A DNA stretch of 64,000 nucleotides from Anadara kagoshimensis (Eukaryota; Mollusca; Bivalvia; Arcoida; Arcidae), in the NCBI GenBank assembly GCA_021292105.1, contig CM037869.1:27667536-27731535 (forward strand), read 5' to 3'. Of this stretch, positions 24,701 through 35,853 are shown one piece after another; the stretch's first letter is position 1; the number at the start of each line of letters is the position of its first letter. Under the pieces are notes generated by a model. The model worked only from the letters and a program-made list of their open reading frames with translations, did no database searches and was not told the DNA's origin. The translations under genes were made by a program, and so were the position numbers.

Positions 24701-27700
24701 CCCAACCCTCATACTCTGGTGAGGCTGATACTAGAGCTTTAAAAAACTTGATACTAGAATAGTCTTTCCAATGAGACTCAAAACCAGAGTCCTGTGTCTC
24801 AGTGCACGCAAAAGTCACATCTGTAGAGTTCAAAAAAGAGTACACCACCTGTGGCCACTACAGAGGATGCTTGCAACCACAAGCAATTGAAATAGACTGA
24901 GCAAAGTGAGCAAAGTAAGAAGGACCAACCAAAATGTTGGTGATGTACTAAGGTTCTACTGTATATAAGTGTCCTTACTTTGGATCTATGGTCTGTAAAA
25001 ATAGGTCATGTATGACGAGTCTCTCTTCCTCACTAGGTGGCACTTTAAGCAATGTCTTATTAGCTTCTTCTTGACGTTTTATTTTATTTTCTAAAAATGA
25101 AGAAATAAAGTAAAATATAATTACTATTACTCTGAGACAAAATAGATGAACAACTCCAATAAAACTAAAGCTTTAAAAAATCAATTGTACAGTTATGACT
25201 TACTGGATTTAAATTGTTAGAACTATTTAAAAATAGAGTTAAACTCACAGAAAATTGCATTCTTCATTTTAGAGGAATTTCCCAAAACAACTTATTGCAA
25301 ACAAAAAGAAATGACTTTTTTTGCGAGATGGCGTGGCATGTGCCAAATTCAATGAAGTGCCAAGCTTCATAACTATCAGAACCTTAATCAAGAGGTAACG
25401 CGAGATAGTGTGGCATGTGTCAAATTCAATGAAGTACCAAGCTTCACAACTATCAGAACCTTAAAAGCAGAATTAGGGTAGTTTTCAAGTAATGTAACAA
25501 ACTAAGTGATAATATTTACGTTCTCCTAATTCAAATAATCTTTTATCTTCTTCTGTCTCTAACTGTAATGGATTTACAGGATATGACCTGAAATTACAAA
25601 ACAAACACATCATATTTATGAATATACAGTAAAACCTCAATTCTAACATGACCAGTGTTTTCCTTCATATGAAGCATGAAGAAAGCCATTCGTGGTATAA
25701 CAAACGATATACCCATTGGGTATAACAAACAATATACCCATCCCTGTTCCATTTTAATGATGTATTCCCTCCCTCAGATTGTGACGTCATGTTTTGTGTT
25801 GTGAACAATGGTAGAGACATAATTTTCATTCATAAATTATTGATTTCAATGGAGGTAATATCAACAGCCGAATTGTTTCAATGAATCTGTTTGCAAGTAA
25901 ATAATAAAATGTACTTCCAAGAAAAGAGTTCCCAGCGTTCATATCAATGCTTTTGATTGAAGTCATGTTAGAATTTAAATAATCAACATTTAACTGAGGT
26001 ATATCATAGAATAATACACAGACCGTTGTACACATGCAGTAAATATACTTCCTCGTGATATATTCTTCCACATGTGAACTCTAACAAGTGAATTTTCTAC
26101 AATTTACCATGGGTAGATGTTGATTAATTCTTAATAAATCACATTATAGCTCTGGCTTTCAAAAAGTTAGAACCAAACAATTAGCCAATCTTTGAATTAA
26201 GGAGCCAATTTATTTTTTGAAGAGCCAGGAAAACTAAGAAACTAATGGCAACTAAAACTAGAACTGTATCTTGAGAGCCAAATACCCCCCTCCCAACATC
26301 TACAAGGGTTTAATGTTTTTCCACGACCTTGACCTTTCTTATCTGACCTTGGTTCAAGGTCCATTATTAATGTCATAATGTACATTTAATTTTCATTTGC
26401 TGTATAGATTGTTCTTGTACAGTTTATAATACCTATTTTACTTATTTTGTAAAACTTGTGTAAAAAAAATGTTGATTTTTGTCTGCCTCATAATGAAATT
26501 GATATAAATTTTGGAGAAAAATATTAGGCAAATGCTATTTTTGAGGCAGAAACTACTGTAAACACATTTATTTTCACGGTGTACAAAGTTTTGCTTATTT
26601 GGTGGTTGTTTGTTTTGTGCAAAAATTAATATTGAGCGAAAACTATAATATGTGTAATAAGTTATATAGTGCATATTTTAAAAACACGAAAATCAAACTA
26701 CATGGATATGTCTAAATTTCATATACCTCAAAAATAAATACACTCAAAATTAAAAATGTTTCAAGTATATATTAGCAATTGGCTAAATTCTGAAATGGCA
26801 GAGCTAATCTTGTATTTGTTCTGTCGAATTATGGCATCAATCTTGCACTTCAGTCTTCAAGACAGTCTCGTATATTACATTGTACATTCGTTCCTGACTT
26901 TTCATTGCCCGAGACGATAGCCGAATATGCCATTATAAATTGATATAATAATGCTGTCAGTGATTGATGGATTTGTTCCAAACGATTTTTTGCCGTTAAC
27001 TGAATATGCCGTTATAAAGGGTGTCGTTGTAAAGAGAGGTTGACTGTATTATATACATTACAACTTACTTTTTTGTGACTGGATTCCTAGCCACCATTAG
27101 GAATGTAGCTGTTAACATGTGTTCCCAAGTGTTTTCTGAGGTCTCCTAAATATAAAACCACCACCAAAATAAATCAAAGTACTAAGAGTACTGAAAACAG
27201 GTAACCTGTCTGCCATGATAAGAAATATGTGTATTTCTGATTGTTTCCATACACACCAACAGAATCCTATAGAAGGTGTTTAATGTCACAAGCTTATGAT
27301 GGCACAAAACATCGGTTTTTAAGGTCTGAAGGTACATTTGACTTTCATTTCTAAATGTCAAGTGCTTAATTAAAGAACAGTCACTTCCTATTTTCAAGTC
27401 TTGGTCAGACTGTGGTTCAAACACATAATTACATATTCAGATTTTTGAGTGTATATGAAGCACATCATATTTTTAAATGAAATTAATCAAACATCAATTT
27501 AAATACTTCCTTTTTATGAATTATACATGGAGTGGAATGTCGAGTAATGGAGTTTTACATCCAAATAAAAATTCTTTCACTTAATTCAAGGTGGTCAGTT
27601 CTAAGATGGTGGAGAGAACCACCAAACTTTAGCAAGTGAACTGAAAACATTCTGAAATTAGTATCTGTCCCAAATAAGATTTGAGAATTGCTGTAATTTG

Positions 27701-30700
27701 TGGTGCCTGAATAAGTTAAGACTGCTCCCCAATGTGGCCCCTGAATTGGGTGGGTGTAGCTAGCTAAACAGGAGGTGCTTAACCTTCCAGAGTACCTGGT
27801 CTCACTTCCCTGGTGGAAGTTCACCTGTTAAACCTTACTTGTCAGTTCTAAAGTTTTTACTTTGCTTCTGGATTGTGATTCTGACATGGATTAGCATGTT
27901 TGTTTTTGATTATGCATGTAAAGATACCAGGTGACATTACCTGATGTAAATTCATAGTTATCTCCATTGATGAGTTCCCAGACCAGGTGACATTACCACA
28001 CATCTTTATATTGTTAAACACTGATAATGATCCTTTTGTCAATTCTGCAAAATATAAAGAAAAGTAGTGAAAACTAAACAAGGGTCGTAAGGCCCTGAGG
28101 AAGCCGTGGTGGCCTAATGCATAAGACGTCAGTTGACAAATCCAGGGTCTTTCACCACTGTGAGTTCTAGTCCCGCTCAGATCACATATGGAAGTGAATT
28201 TTCCTTGCCGTTGGCCTTCAATGGTTTACCTGGTATCAGTATAATGGACTGGGGGAGTGGTACACTTGTCTGCAGTGTACTGACTCGGTGAGCTAGCACC
28301 TTAAAGTCGCCCTGAGTGCACGCTAGTACAAGGCAGACCATACAACACACTGGCACTTCACATGCATACACAAAATTGTTCATAGATTAATCCATAGAGG
28401 TTAATAAAATTGTTCTCGTCACAAATAGCTGAAAAATTGCTGATGCGGCTATGCAACATTCAACCATTCATGAGGCCATGATAGATAAGTACATAGTTAT
28501 TTATAAGAAAGATAGTATGGTTTTTCAACTTGGGAAAGATTGTAAATGAGAAAATTTGTCATTTCATTCTTTGTGAGACCTACACTTTTTCTGGATAGTC
28601 TGGTCTCTCTCCATGGTTCTAGATTTACCCACCATCTTTTAAGTAAGTGCAGACACGAAAGAAAACAAGAAATCCTAAATACTAAAATTTGAGATGTTGC
28701 TTCTTTCTCTGGTAAAAGGCATAAAGAGAACAAAATATTGACTTGTTCACAAAGTGTAAAGATAATATGAGTTGATATGAGTTGGAGAGTGGTAGCCTTG
28801 CTGTGGTGTACTTGTCATGTAAGTCAGCTATATAAAGCTACACATCAAATATGAATCTAATACATGTATCTCTAAAGTATGATAAATATGGTCCCTAAAA
28901 ACTTACAAATTGAGTCAAACTTGACTTAAAGGTCAACTACTCAATGAGACACACCATATACGAATCCAATATTTCAATATCAAAAAGTCTAAAAAACTGT
29001 AACAAAGTTAAAATTCAATCTAGTGAAAAACCAGTCTTTTAAGAAGTATGTTGTTACCAAATAAAAGGATTTCAAAACTGGAAAATGATTTAGACATTAG
29101 AATTTTTAAAGAAGAGGTAGGTTTAATGCATTCAGCAGATATAAACAAAAACCTAGGAATGTCTCTTTTTTATTCTATTCAATGCAGAATCTTCTCAGGG
29201 ATATGTGTGTAAAATATCAAAAACTTTCTAATGTGATTTTTTTTTGTTGCTTCTCACTGGCTGGCAACTACCTTATATTGGAGTGGAAGTGTCTTGATTG
29301 AGGATAAAACATTTTCCATATAGACAAGAAAATCTCATGTGTTAACAAAGTGAGATTTATCTGTCTTACCCTAAAGGAAACATACAGTCTTACCCTAAAG
29401 GAAAAAGACAAACTACACATGCTATATTGTGATAATATCATTTAGATTGTGATGTCATTGGTTGCAAATGCAAACAATGCACTTTTGGTAATTTTTACCA
29501 TGAAGGCTTTACAAAACAGAAATATATTTGAAATGGGAGAAAAAGAAAAGGCAGTGATAAATTCTATTATAAAATTTATCTCTGCATTTTCTATTGTTTG
29601 TTAAGGCTAGTTTAGACTTACCTATCCTATCTACCAGTGCTGTTACTATAGCTAAAGGCGACTGGGAACCAACTCTGTGTGTGTTGTGTTTATATCCTAT
29701 GGCAACTGTAAACACAAGGGTAAAATGACTAAATTTTTACAGCTTACTACTGTTAAGTCATTAACATGGTGTCACATTTTTGGATGTTTTCAAGGACATC
29801 CTGGTCCATGAATTAACATGTCTGCATAATTTTATATACATTCACACCTGCCTTAAAGACCACCTCTGAAAAACGGCCATCTGTTTTTCAAGGTCAGTAA
29901 AATTTTATCCAAATTCTCTTTACTTAGGTTATTTGAACCTGTATATAAGCGTCATCTGCCCATAAAGGTCACTTTCACATATTCCCTTGGGTGACTTTTA
30001 TACACAGGGTTGACTGTATCACAAACCTACCCTGAACAAAAACCACAAATTACAAATTTATCAACCCCAGGAAATGGTATTTTTTCTTAAATCTATGTAT
30101 GTGGACATCACAAAATTAAATGATTTAACAGTATTTCATCTTCATGTATTAATGATAAATCTATACACAAGTATGTATAAATCTGAACATGAATAAAAGA
30201 TTGGTTAAATGTAACAAAACATTTTTGATATAGTTTAAATTACATGTAATCAAGAAATTTTCAGCAAAAATTGGGGAAATGAGTGTTTTGTCAGTCCTGT
30301 GATAGATGCCAGAAAAATCTCAATGACTCATTTATGTTTTATTCTTAATAAAGTATTTACATGAAGTTTGTAACGTACCCTTTGATAATGATAATAATAA
30401 AGGAGACAAAGCGACACAGAAAGGAGAAGAGTATTTAAATACCTGCAAAGGTGTCCAGATCTTCCAATATCCTCCCAAATCTCAAACCTTTCAATAAATT
30501 GATGTATCTTTCCCGTACTACAGAATCAGATCCCAATGGTATAAGAGCTTCACTATAGCTGTCTTGTGGTTTCCGTAGAGACAGATCTTTTTGTGTAGCG
30601 ACTGGAGCACCTTCAAGTCTGGAGAGCGGGTCCTCTGATACTCTTAAAGAAAACAAGCAACTCAGTGAATCTGGATCCACTGCCAGCAGGTTCTTTTTTT

Positions 30701-32656
30701 TGTGATTTGCTTTTATGTTCAAAAGGCAATAACTCACAGGAAAATCAGCAAACCAACTCAGGTTAATGATATGCCCATCTCCTATGAATGTTGATGCTTT
30801 GCACAAAGTTTCCTTAAATAGTGCTTCATAGTTTTGGAAAATTTGCTCAGACAAGAATTTCGGATGGCCGGACAGACGGAAACTCAAATTTAATATCCCC
30901 TTCTTTCGAAAGATATCTATATTAATTAAGGGAAGTTCCACATTATTGAGACTCAGCTTATAATCTTACTCCAGTAAGACACAGGACTTTAAAGTGGAGT
31001 TAAGTAACAAAGTTTACACACAAAAATCTATCCTTTATATAAAGGCAGTCAGTTCTGGGATGGTGGAAGAAATCGGAGTGCCTTAGGATGTACACCAACC
31101 TTTAGCAAGTGAATTGACAAACTTTCTCACACTAGGATCTGCCCGAGAGGGATATTTACCTAGCCGTAGTGGGAGCACTGTAATCTGTAAGCGAGAAATT
31201 GTCTATATGGCAGATTCCTGTTAAAATGTAACATTGTGTTGTTATGTCTAGATGTCTATCACTGTACTGACAGGAACTCTACTTACCCCCATATTCTAAC
31301 AGCACCAACTAAATCTTTTAATGATTCTCTGACTGGAAAAAACAAACAAAATACATTTGTATGATGAAATGCTTAATGAGAGACACAAATGAAACAAGCA
31401 ATCTGTACACTACTGCTCACTTAGTATACCCCTATTTTCTACTTTAACCATTAACAGTAAATGTCGAAAAATAAACTAAGTCAGTAAACAGAAAGTGGAT
31501 GTCTGGCAGACTTGAAATCAATAATTGCGGCATGGGACCTCATACTGAACTTGCATACAAAATTTCAAGTGGCTATGTTTCGTAGTTGCTGAGAATTTGT
31601 TACAAAAATTTTGTTTTAGATGGACAGATGGATGGAAAGACAGAGGTAAACCAGTATATCTCCCTCTTCTTTGAAGCATGGATATAAATATATAGATTAT
31701 TGTTATTAAAACAAATACTTTAATTATATAATTTGCTCTCACCATCTTGATGGTAGAGCTTCGGACTCAAGATCCAAAGGTGGTGGGTTTGAATCTCGAT
31801 GGAGGCAGGTTGACCTTGAGCAAGTAAAATTATTACACATTGCTGCTGACTTTCCTGGTATCAGGAAAATGCACCAGTAGGGCAGCAGCCTCTGCTGCTG
31901 TCTCAGTGAGCTAGCACCTGAAGGTCACCATGAGATTATGTGTGGTGACACAGAGCAGACATGCACTTCATACACACTACCAGTCATGGTCCCATCTGGA
32001 AGCCTAGTGTGATCCAGGTGACACAGTCACATATTAAAATGTCCCACATCAGCCTACAGCACTAGTACATGTACTCTGGGTGTCTAATATAATGCATATA
32101 GAAATAACATGTACTTCTGTAAGCATGGGATCAAGTGAAAACCTGATGTTACGTTCCTAGCCAGTTAAATACTAATGGATTAAAAATAAATTTATGCCAA
32201 GTCATGTTATTAGACATTTAAGTATATATTTCTGCATCTCAAAAGGCAGTGACTAATGCTATTAAAACTCATATACTGTATGTGTAGTTTTATTTTTGGT
32301 GAACTAAATTTTTGCTCATTTCGCAATTAAATATTTCTGCAAAAAATTTGTATCACACTAAATAATATATATTCTTCATCTTTATATAGTCAGTTTCATA
32401 AATCACCACATATTCTCCATATTATAGTCAGTTTCATAAATCCACAAAAATTACACCCTGCGAAAATTACACAACCACAAAAATTCGAACTTGCAACATT
32501 AAGGTTGTTTACAGTAATTAAACAAGAGACAGACAAACCTTCAGTGATAGTCCGTGTTGTCTGGGTTGTAGAATATCTTTTATACAACTGATGTCTACAT
32601 AAGTGTCTTTCTACACAAGTTACACCTTGCAAACTTCTCCCAAATAATGTCACCAT
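18741..32656 (-). CDS. ACOT9: Acyl-CoA thioesterase 9, mitochondrial (ACOT9 paralogue A, minus strand; frameshift in exon 12)
   Basis: Thirteen coding exons, minus strand: 32539-32656, 31287-31332, 30443-30642, 29622-29705, 27941-28044, 27069-27145, 25520-25587, 24979-25090, 23688-23778, 22539-22624, 21130-21217, 20117-20266, 18741-18784. All have GT/AG borders and consistent phases up to exon 12. The family hydrolyses acyl-CoA to free acid and CoA in mitochondria through two hotdog folds. The start (MVTLFGRSLQ...) is Arg-rich and lacks acidic residues, fitting a transit peptide. Hotdog 1 has RFGRILEDLD (about 108-117) and SPLAIVTALVDRIG. Hotdog 2 has IFGGFIMRKAFELAW (from about 308) and VDDILFRKPVEIGSLLFLSSQ. 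Exon 12 is 150 nt against 151 in the plus-strand paralogue. The missing base shifts the last 23 residues and replaces the expected ESMLYLDG end. Length is about 423 residues either way. Assignment to ACOT9 is strong; activity of this copy is uncertain. Confidence 0.9.
18822..19140 (-). mobile_element. SINE-A copy, minus orientation
   Basis: It starts with the (GATT)n tail and 'ggggttttacatccccagtcaa', and ends with the reversed tRNA-like head around 'gaccaagattcgaaccca'. It lies just beyond the last exon intron boundary, inside the final intron of ACOT9 copy A. Confidence 0.7.
20141..20144 (-). other. ACOT9: Single-base deletion site (frameshift) in ACOT9 copy A exon 12
   Basis: The minus strand reads TCAAAAGAGTTATACC. 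One more A in this AAAA run would restore a frame aligning position by position with the plus-strand paralogue (same spacing from FDS to TYA), and would give the phase 1 junction that the last exon needs. Without it, translation runs past the expected TGA of the last exon and stops two codons later at TAA. Confidence 0.85.
21590..21905 (+). repeat. R1 repeat copy
   Basis: Contains 'gatgtagctagctatacatg', 'cttaccctttcggagcgccc' and 'cctcacttccctgatgaagt' in the usual order. It lies in an intron of ACOT9 copy A. Confidence 0.7.
22090..22380 (-). repeat. Dispersed repeat/SINE-C copy
   Basis: Shares 'caagattctttcactta', 'agatagtggagaaaacggga' and 'gtgcctacagaaatcc' with fragments at 13440-13520, 27560-27700, 31020-31200, 44560-44770 (opposite orientation), 46800-47000 and 60700-60840. 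Confidence 0.5.
22915..23091. mobile_element. Tc1/mariner-type MITE flanked by TA
   Basis: Ends are CAGTCAAACCTG and CAGGTTGGACTG, bordered by TA on both sides. The interior repeats 'tataaaggacacc' and 'ggtggcctttat' in inverted order. Related copies are at 29839-30016 and 37771-37949. Confidence 0.8.
24215..24430 (+). repeat. R3 repeat copy
   Basis: Begins 'gaattaggatcaccgccagc', then 'gtgatttgcacttatgttta', 'ctcaggttaatgatatgcac' and 'tttcatgaaatagtgct'. Intronic in ACOT9 copy A. Confidence 0.65.
27175..27430 (-). mobile_element. SINE-A fragment, minus orientation
   Basis: Contains the shared core ('ttctaaatgtcaagtgct', 'aaagaacagtcact', 'caagtcttggtcaga') and part of the tRNA-like head. 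The tail end is missing. Confidence 0.6.
27740..27920 (+). repeat. R1 repeat copy
   Basis: Contains 'gtgtagctagctaaacagga', 'ccttccagagtacctgg' and 'cttccctggtggaagttcac'. It ends about 20 bases short of exon 5 of ACOT9 copy A. Confidence 0.75.
28103..28400 (+). mobile_element. SINE-B copy (second tRNA-derived family)
   Basis: The head 'gccgtggtggcctaatgcat' and the B-box-like 'gagttctagtcccgctcaga' are followed by a conserved body ('ctcggtgagctagcacct', 'gtacaaggcagacca', 'aacacactggcacttca'). Fragments of the same body are at 31742-32010, 45595-45800 and 50860-51250. Confidence 0.6.
29839..30016. mobile_element. Tc1/mariner-type MITE, degenerate
   Basis: Ends are CATTCACACCTGCC and CAGGGTTGACTG, with TA outside both. 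The interior resembles 37771-37949. Confidence 0.65.
30660..30915 (+). repeat. R3 repeat copy beside ACOT9-A exon 3
   Basis: Contains 'ccactgccagcaggttc', 'gtgatttgcttttatgttc' and 'gacagacggaaactcaa'. Its edge is about 18 bases from the exon 3 splice acceptor. The 168-residue ORF (30435-30941) is exon 3 joined to this repeat by read-through, not a separate gene. Confidence 0.7.
31742..32010 (+). mobile_element. SINE-B copy
   Basis: The tRNA-like head ('gatggtagagcttcgga', 'gggtttgaatctcgatgg') leads into the shared body 'tctcagtgagctagcacctg'. It lies in intron 1 of ACOT9 copy A. Confidence 0.6.
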
Positions 32657-33635
32657 CTGGATACTGTAAAATACGGTAAAAACTCATTGTTTAGGAGTAT
32701 TCATTCTAGAATGGTCTATTGATCCCTTATTTTGTCTAATGGTGTCATTGTTAAGGTCTTAGGAGCATATTTAACATTACATGAAAGAAAAAATGTTAAT
32801 GTTATGGTGTTTTAGAGGAACGTTTTTGAAAATGTTCCCCCTCTGAAAAATCCTAGAATGAATACTGTGTCAGTAGTCAAATTTCCAACATCTCTGAAAA
32901 TATACTAGATTGTATGCAATTTTTAACAAATTTGCTAAAATAGGTTACTTTTATTAAGAGAATTGCTCTAGAAGTTGGTAGCTAATGGTGATTATGACTT
33001 GCTGCGGGAATAGACACATGGATTACTTGAGATAGAAGTTCATTAATTGGTGTAAATATATAGACTTCAGCAAGAGGTTAGCAGATTAAATGAAGCAGAA
33101 ATACTTCAACCATAAATAATAATAAGCACTGAGATATCAAAAAATATGTGTTGGGTGACACTGATAATTACTGGTTGCAATCTTCTCCAATTTACATACA
33201 ATAATCCTTTTACGTTTTCAGTCTCTCTATCTTTTTGGACATCCTTATTTTGAGATTTTAATACATATATACTTTTTTAATTTCCTCTAAACCCTTGAAA
33301 CTTGAAAATGAAATAAAAAAAACCTTCTGAAAACATAAAAGTAATTATATTTAATATGTGTGTGGTTTGTATACAAATTTAACCCAACCATTCCAGTAGT
33401 TCATAGATATATGAAATACCATTCAAAATTTTAAAATAAGCCACATTTTACCTCATAATAAGCTAACTATGTTATTCATGAACTACATTGCACACACACA
33501 ATACTCTTGATTCAAAAGTAAAATTCCTCACTGGACACATCATTTACTGGTACTATAAAATTATTTATAAACTACCATATAATTTGAAAGCAAGAGAAAA
33601 ACAAGTTATTTAGTATTAACCAAGTATATGTATTG

Positions 33636-33884
33636 GCAAACAACATTGACCTGTCCGTTTGACCTTTCACTAGGAATATTCATATAGAACTTAGAAGGAT
33701 CTATCCAATAAATGGGTATTAGTAGGATTCACTGTTTATAATGTGTACTCAAGGTACATGATAAGTGTTCTCATAATGTAGACAAAATAAACCTACATGA
33801 TTTCTAAACATAAATGCACTTGTCCACAATAAATATTTAAATTAAAGTCAAGCAGACAGGTCAAAGTTGTTTGCCTATAATAAT
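33636..33884. mobile_element. MITE family 2 copy
   Basis: The left end is GGCAAACAACATTGACCTGT and the right end is the inverted ACAGGTCAAAGTTGTTTGCC, about 245 bp apart. The interior has no ORF. Confidence 0.75.
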
Positions 33885-34194
33885 ACATCTGAAATCAGAT
33901 TTAATACATAAATACATGTCTACCACAAATAAACATAATATATTCAAGGACATAAACATGACAAATTAAGTAATTTAATTCTAGCTACAGTGTATCAACA
34001 TAAATCTTCCATTCCCCAAGGCAAATTCTTATTTAATTTATTATCTCTCAAAGGTCTGTATGCATGTTCAATTAGTAATAAAATTTAAAAGGGCATTCCC
34101 CCAACAGAAATCCAGATGATATGTATTTGTATGCTGTGTTTAATTTATGGGTACATTAGTGTGCAACTTAGTACACATGTGCCATGCTTAGTGA

Positions 34195-34236
34195 GGGGGG
34201 TGGGGGGTGGTGGGGGTGGTGGGGGGGGTGGGGGGT
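34195..34236 (+). repeat. G-rich tract in the divergent promoter region
   Basis: About 40 bases of almost pure G with single T spacers, giving many runs of three or more G. A smaller G tract is at 34441-34466. G-quadruplex potential is inferred from composition. Confidence 0.8.
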
Positions 34237-34550
34237 TAACCTGAGAACATTAATAATGAGTTGCTTGCTTGACAAAATTATTTTCATGTAGACTTGCTGC
34301 AGTTTCTTGTTGACTATTACTTGATATTATGTTATGTAACAGAGTTCTGTTTGTTTGCATTTGTTATTTGTATTGTCTTCAATTATTTGTATTTCAATAT
34401 TTAAGAAATCACCTTTGTTACTGTGACTGAATGTGCTTTATGGGGATGGGGGTGGGGGTGGGGGTAGCTCAGTTAGTAGAGTGTCCTGCTAGTATTGGAA
34501 AGGTCCTGGGGTCCTGGGCTGGAGCCCTGTGTATGTGTATGGCCACAGTT

Positions 34551-35195
34551 CAGGGGTTGAAAATTCTTCAAGCCCGAAGCCCAGGACTAGAAATTTGGCA
34601 AGCAGGACTTTGCAAAAATTTTACTGACAAGTCCGTCAGGCTTAAACTCTCAGAAGCCCAATGAATTTTATTTTCGATTGTAGCCTGGTGTCTTGAAAAA
34701 ATCTTGAAAAACCATCCGTAGTCATGTTACACTGTTATTGTTTATATTCATTCTTGATCATTACAGCGCTTGTAAGAAATGCTAGCCATTAGGTACGCAA
34801 CTTATGTGTTCTGCTGATATAGAAAAATCTAGATAGTTATTGCGCTTGTAATCGCTACCAATTTTCAGTCTTGTCCGATAGTGTAGTTGTTTACTTTAAA
34901 TTTCACACCAACAAGCAGGCTACAGTGGCAAGAAAAGAAACACATGAAAATAAAGACGCCAAATATGATCAGAGAAGTGTGTGCGATTGTTTCAACAGCC
35001 GTCACATGGGTTGTAAATACTGCCAAAATTTCCATTTAATTGCTGATAAAAATAATACATATTAAATTCTGGTTTTCTCCTTCGATTTTCTCGTTGTACC
35101 AAACTCAGGACTTGATAAAAAAAATTGCGGGCTTTTGATTTTCTTTGTCAAAAAGTCTGGGGCTTTAGCTCATCTGAAAAAATTTTCAACCCCTG
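34551..35195. mobile_element. TIR-bounded element, possibly hAT-like
   Basis: Ends are CAGGGGTTGAAAATTCTTC and GAAAAAATTTTCAACCCCTG, inverted. The flanking 8-mers (ccacagtt and cggcactg) do not match, so the hAT assignment rests only on the CAGGGGTTG terminus. It splits a tRNA-like SINE. Confidence 0.55.
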
Positions 35196-35324
35196 CGGCA
35201 CTGCATTTTTCCCTTTCTTGTAACATTTTGGGGCTCATTCATCATTGGGAAGTGGCCAACCAACAGGTTAATCCAGGGTGAATTGAAAAAAAGGAAGGGA
35301 GAAAAGAGGCGGATCAGGCTTGAT

Positions 35325-35400
35325 AGGTGGCGGGCTAGCTCAGTTGTTAAAGTGTCCCGCTAGTATTGGGAAGGTCCTGGGTTCGAGCCACAATTTGGAT
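35325..35400 (+). mobile_element. tRNA-like SINE head
   Basis: An A-box-like TAGCTCAGTTGT and a B-box-like GGTTCGAGCC are at normal tRNA spacing. A matching copy starts at 34452. A full cloverleaf with a paired acceptor stem cannot be drawn, so this is a SINE promoter rather than a tRNA gene. Confidence 0.65.
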
Positions 35401-35853
35401 ATTGCATTTTTCTTCACTGTTGCATTGCAATTAATTTACTATCTTTAGTATCTATGTGCTAGATTTTGAAACTGCAAAGTATTTTGTTAATCTAGTATAT
35501 GATATACTCACCACATAGATCCTCTCGTCATATTTACTGTATAGTAAATGACACTGATATGTAGAATTTGGTATCTAACTACTTCTTATACTGTAACTAT
35601 AGACCTAAATCTAGTAAACAGTTAAAAGCTGCAAATTATTTTAAAATTGCAGTTACTCAATATGAAATAAACTTGCATTTAAGTCCGTAATCTATTTATA
35701 AAAACCCTCCTTTTGCATATTTAATTTAGGAGACACTAAGACGTACAAACCCGGATATAAGTGTTAATTAATGATGCAAAACAAGCACCTGTAACTTGAT
35801 AAAGTTTGTTTACATTTTCTCACGGAAGTATAGATATCAATCTAAAGGCAAAA

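Larger units (their letters stand above)
32657..35853. other. Intergenic region between the divergent ACOT9 genes
   Basis: About 3.2 kb separates the two start codons, so both promoters must lie here. No TATA or initiator could be assigned. Contents: a MITE family 2 copy (33636-33884), a G-rich tract (34195-34236), a tRNA-like SINE head (34452-34550) interrupted by a TIR element (34551-35195), and a second tRNA-like head (35325-35400). The remainder is AT-rich with nothing recognised. Confidence 0.6.

Noticed and set aside
30435..30941. 168-residue minus-strand ORF as a separate gene
   Set aside because: The C-terminal part is ACOT9 exon 3; the rest is read-through into an R3 repeat across the splice acceptor.
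34551..35195. Firm hAT transposon call
   Set aside because: The expected identical 8-base target duplication is not present at the two ends.
34452..35400. Possible tRNA genes (A and B boxes at 34452 and 35325)
   Set aside because: Acceptor and anticodon stems do not pair, and both copies share the same non-tRNA continuation, so they are SINE heads.
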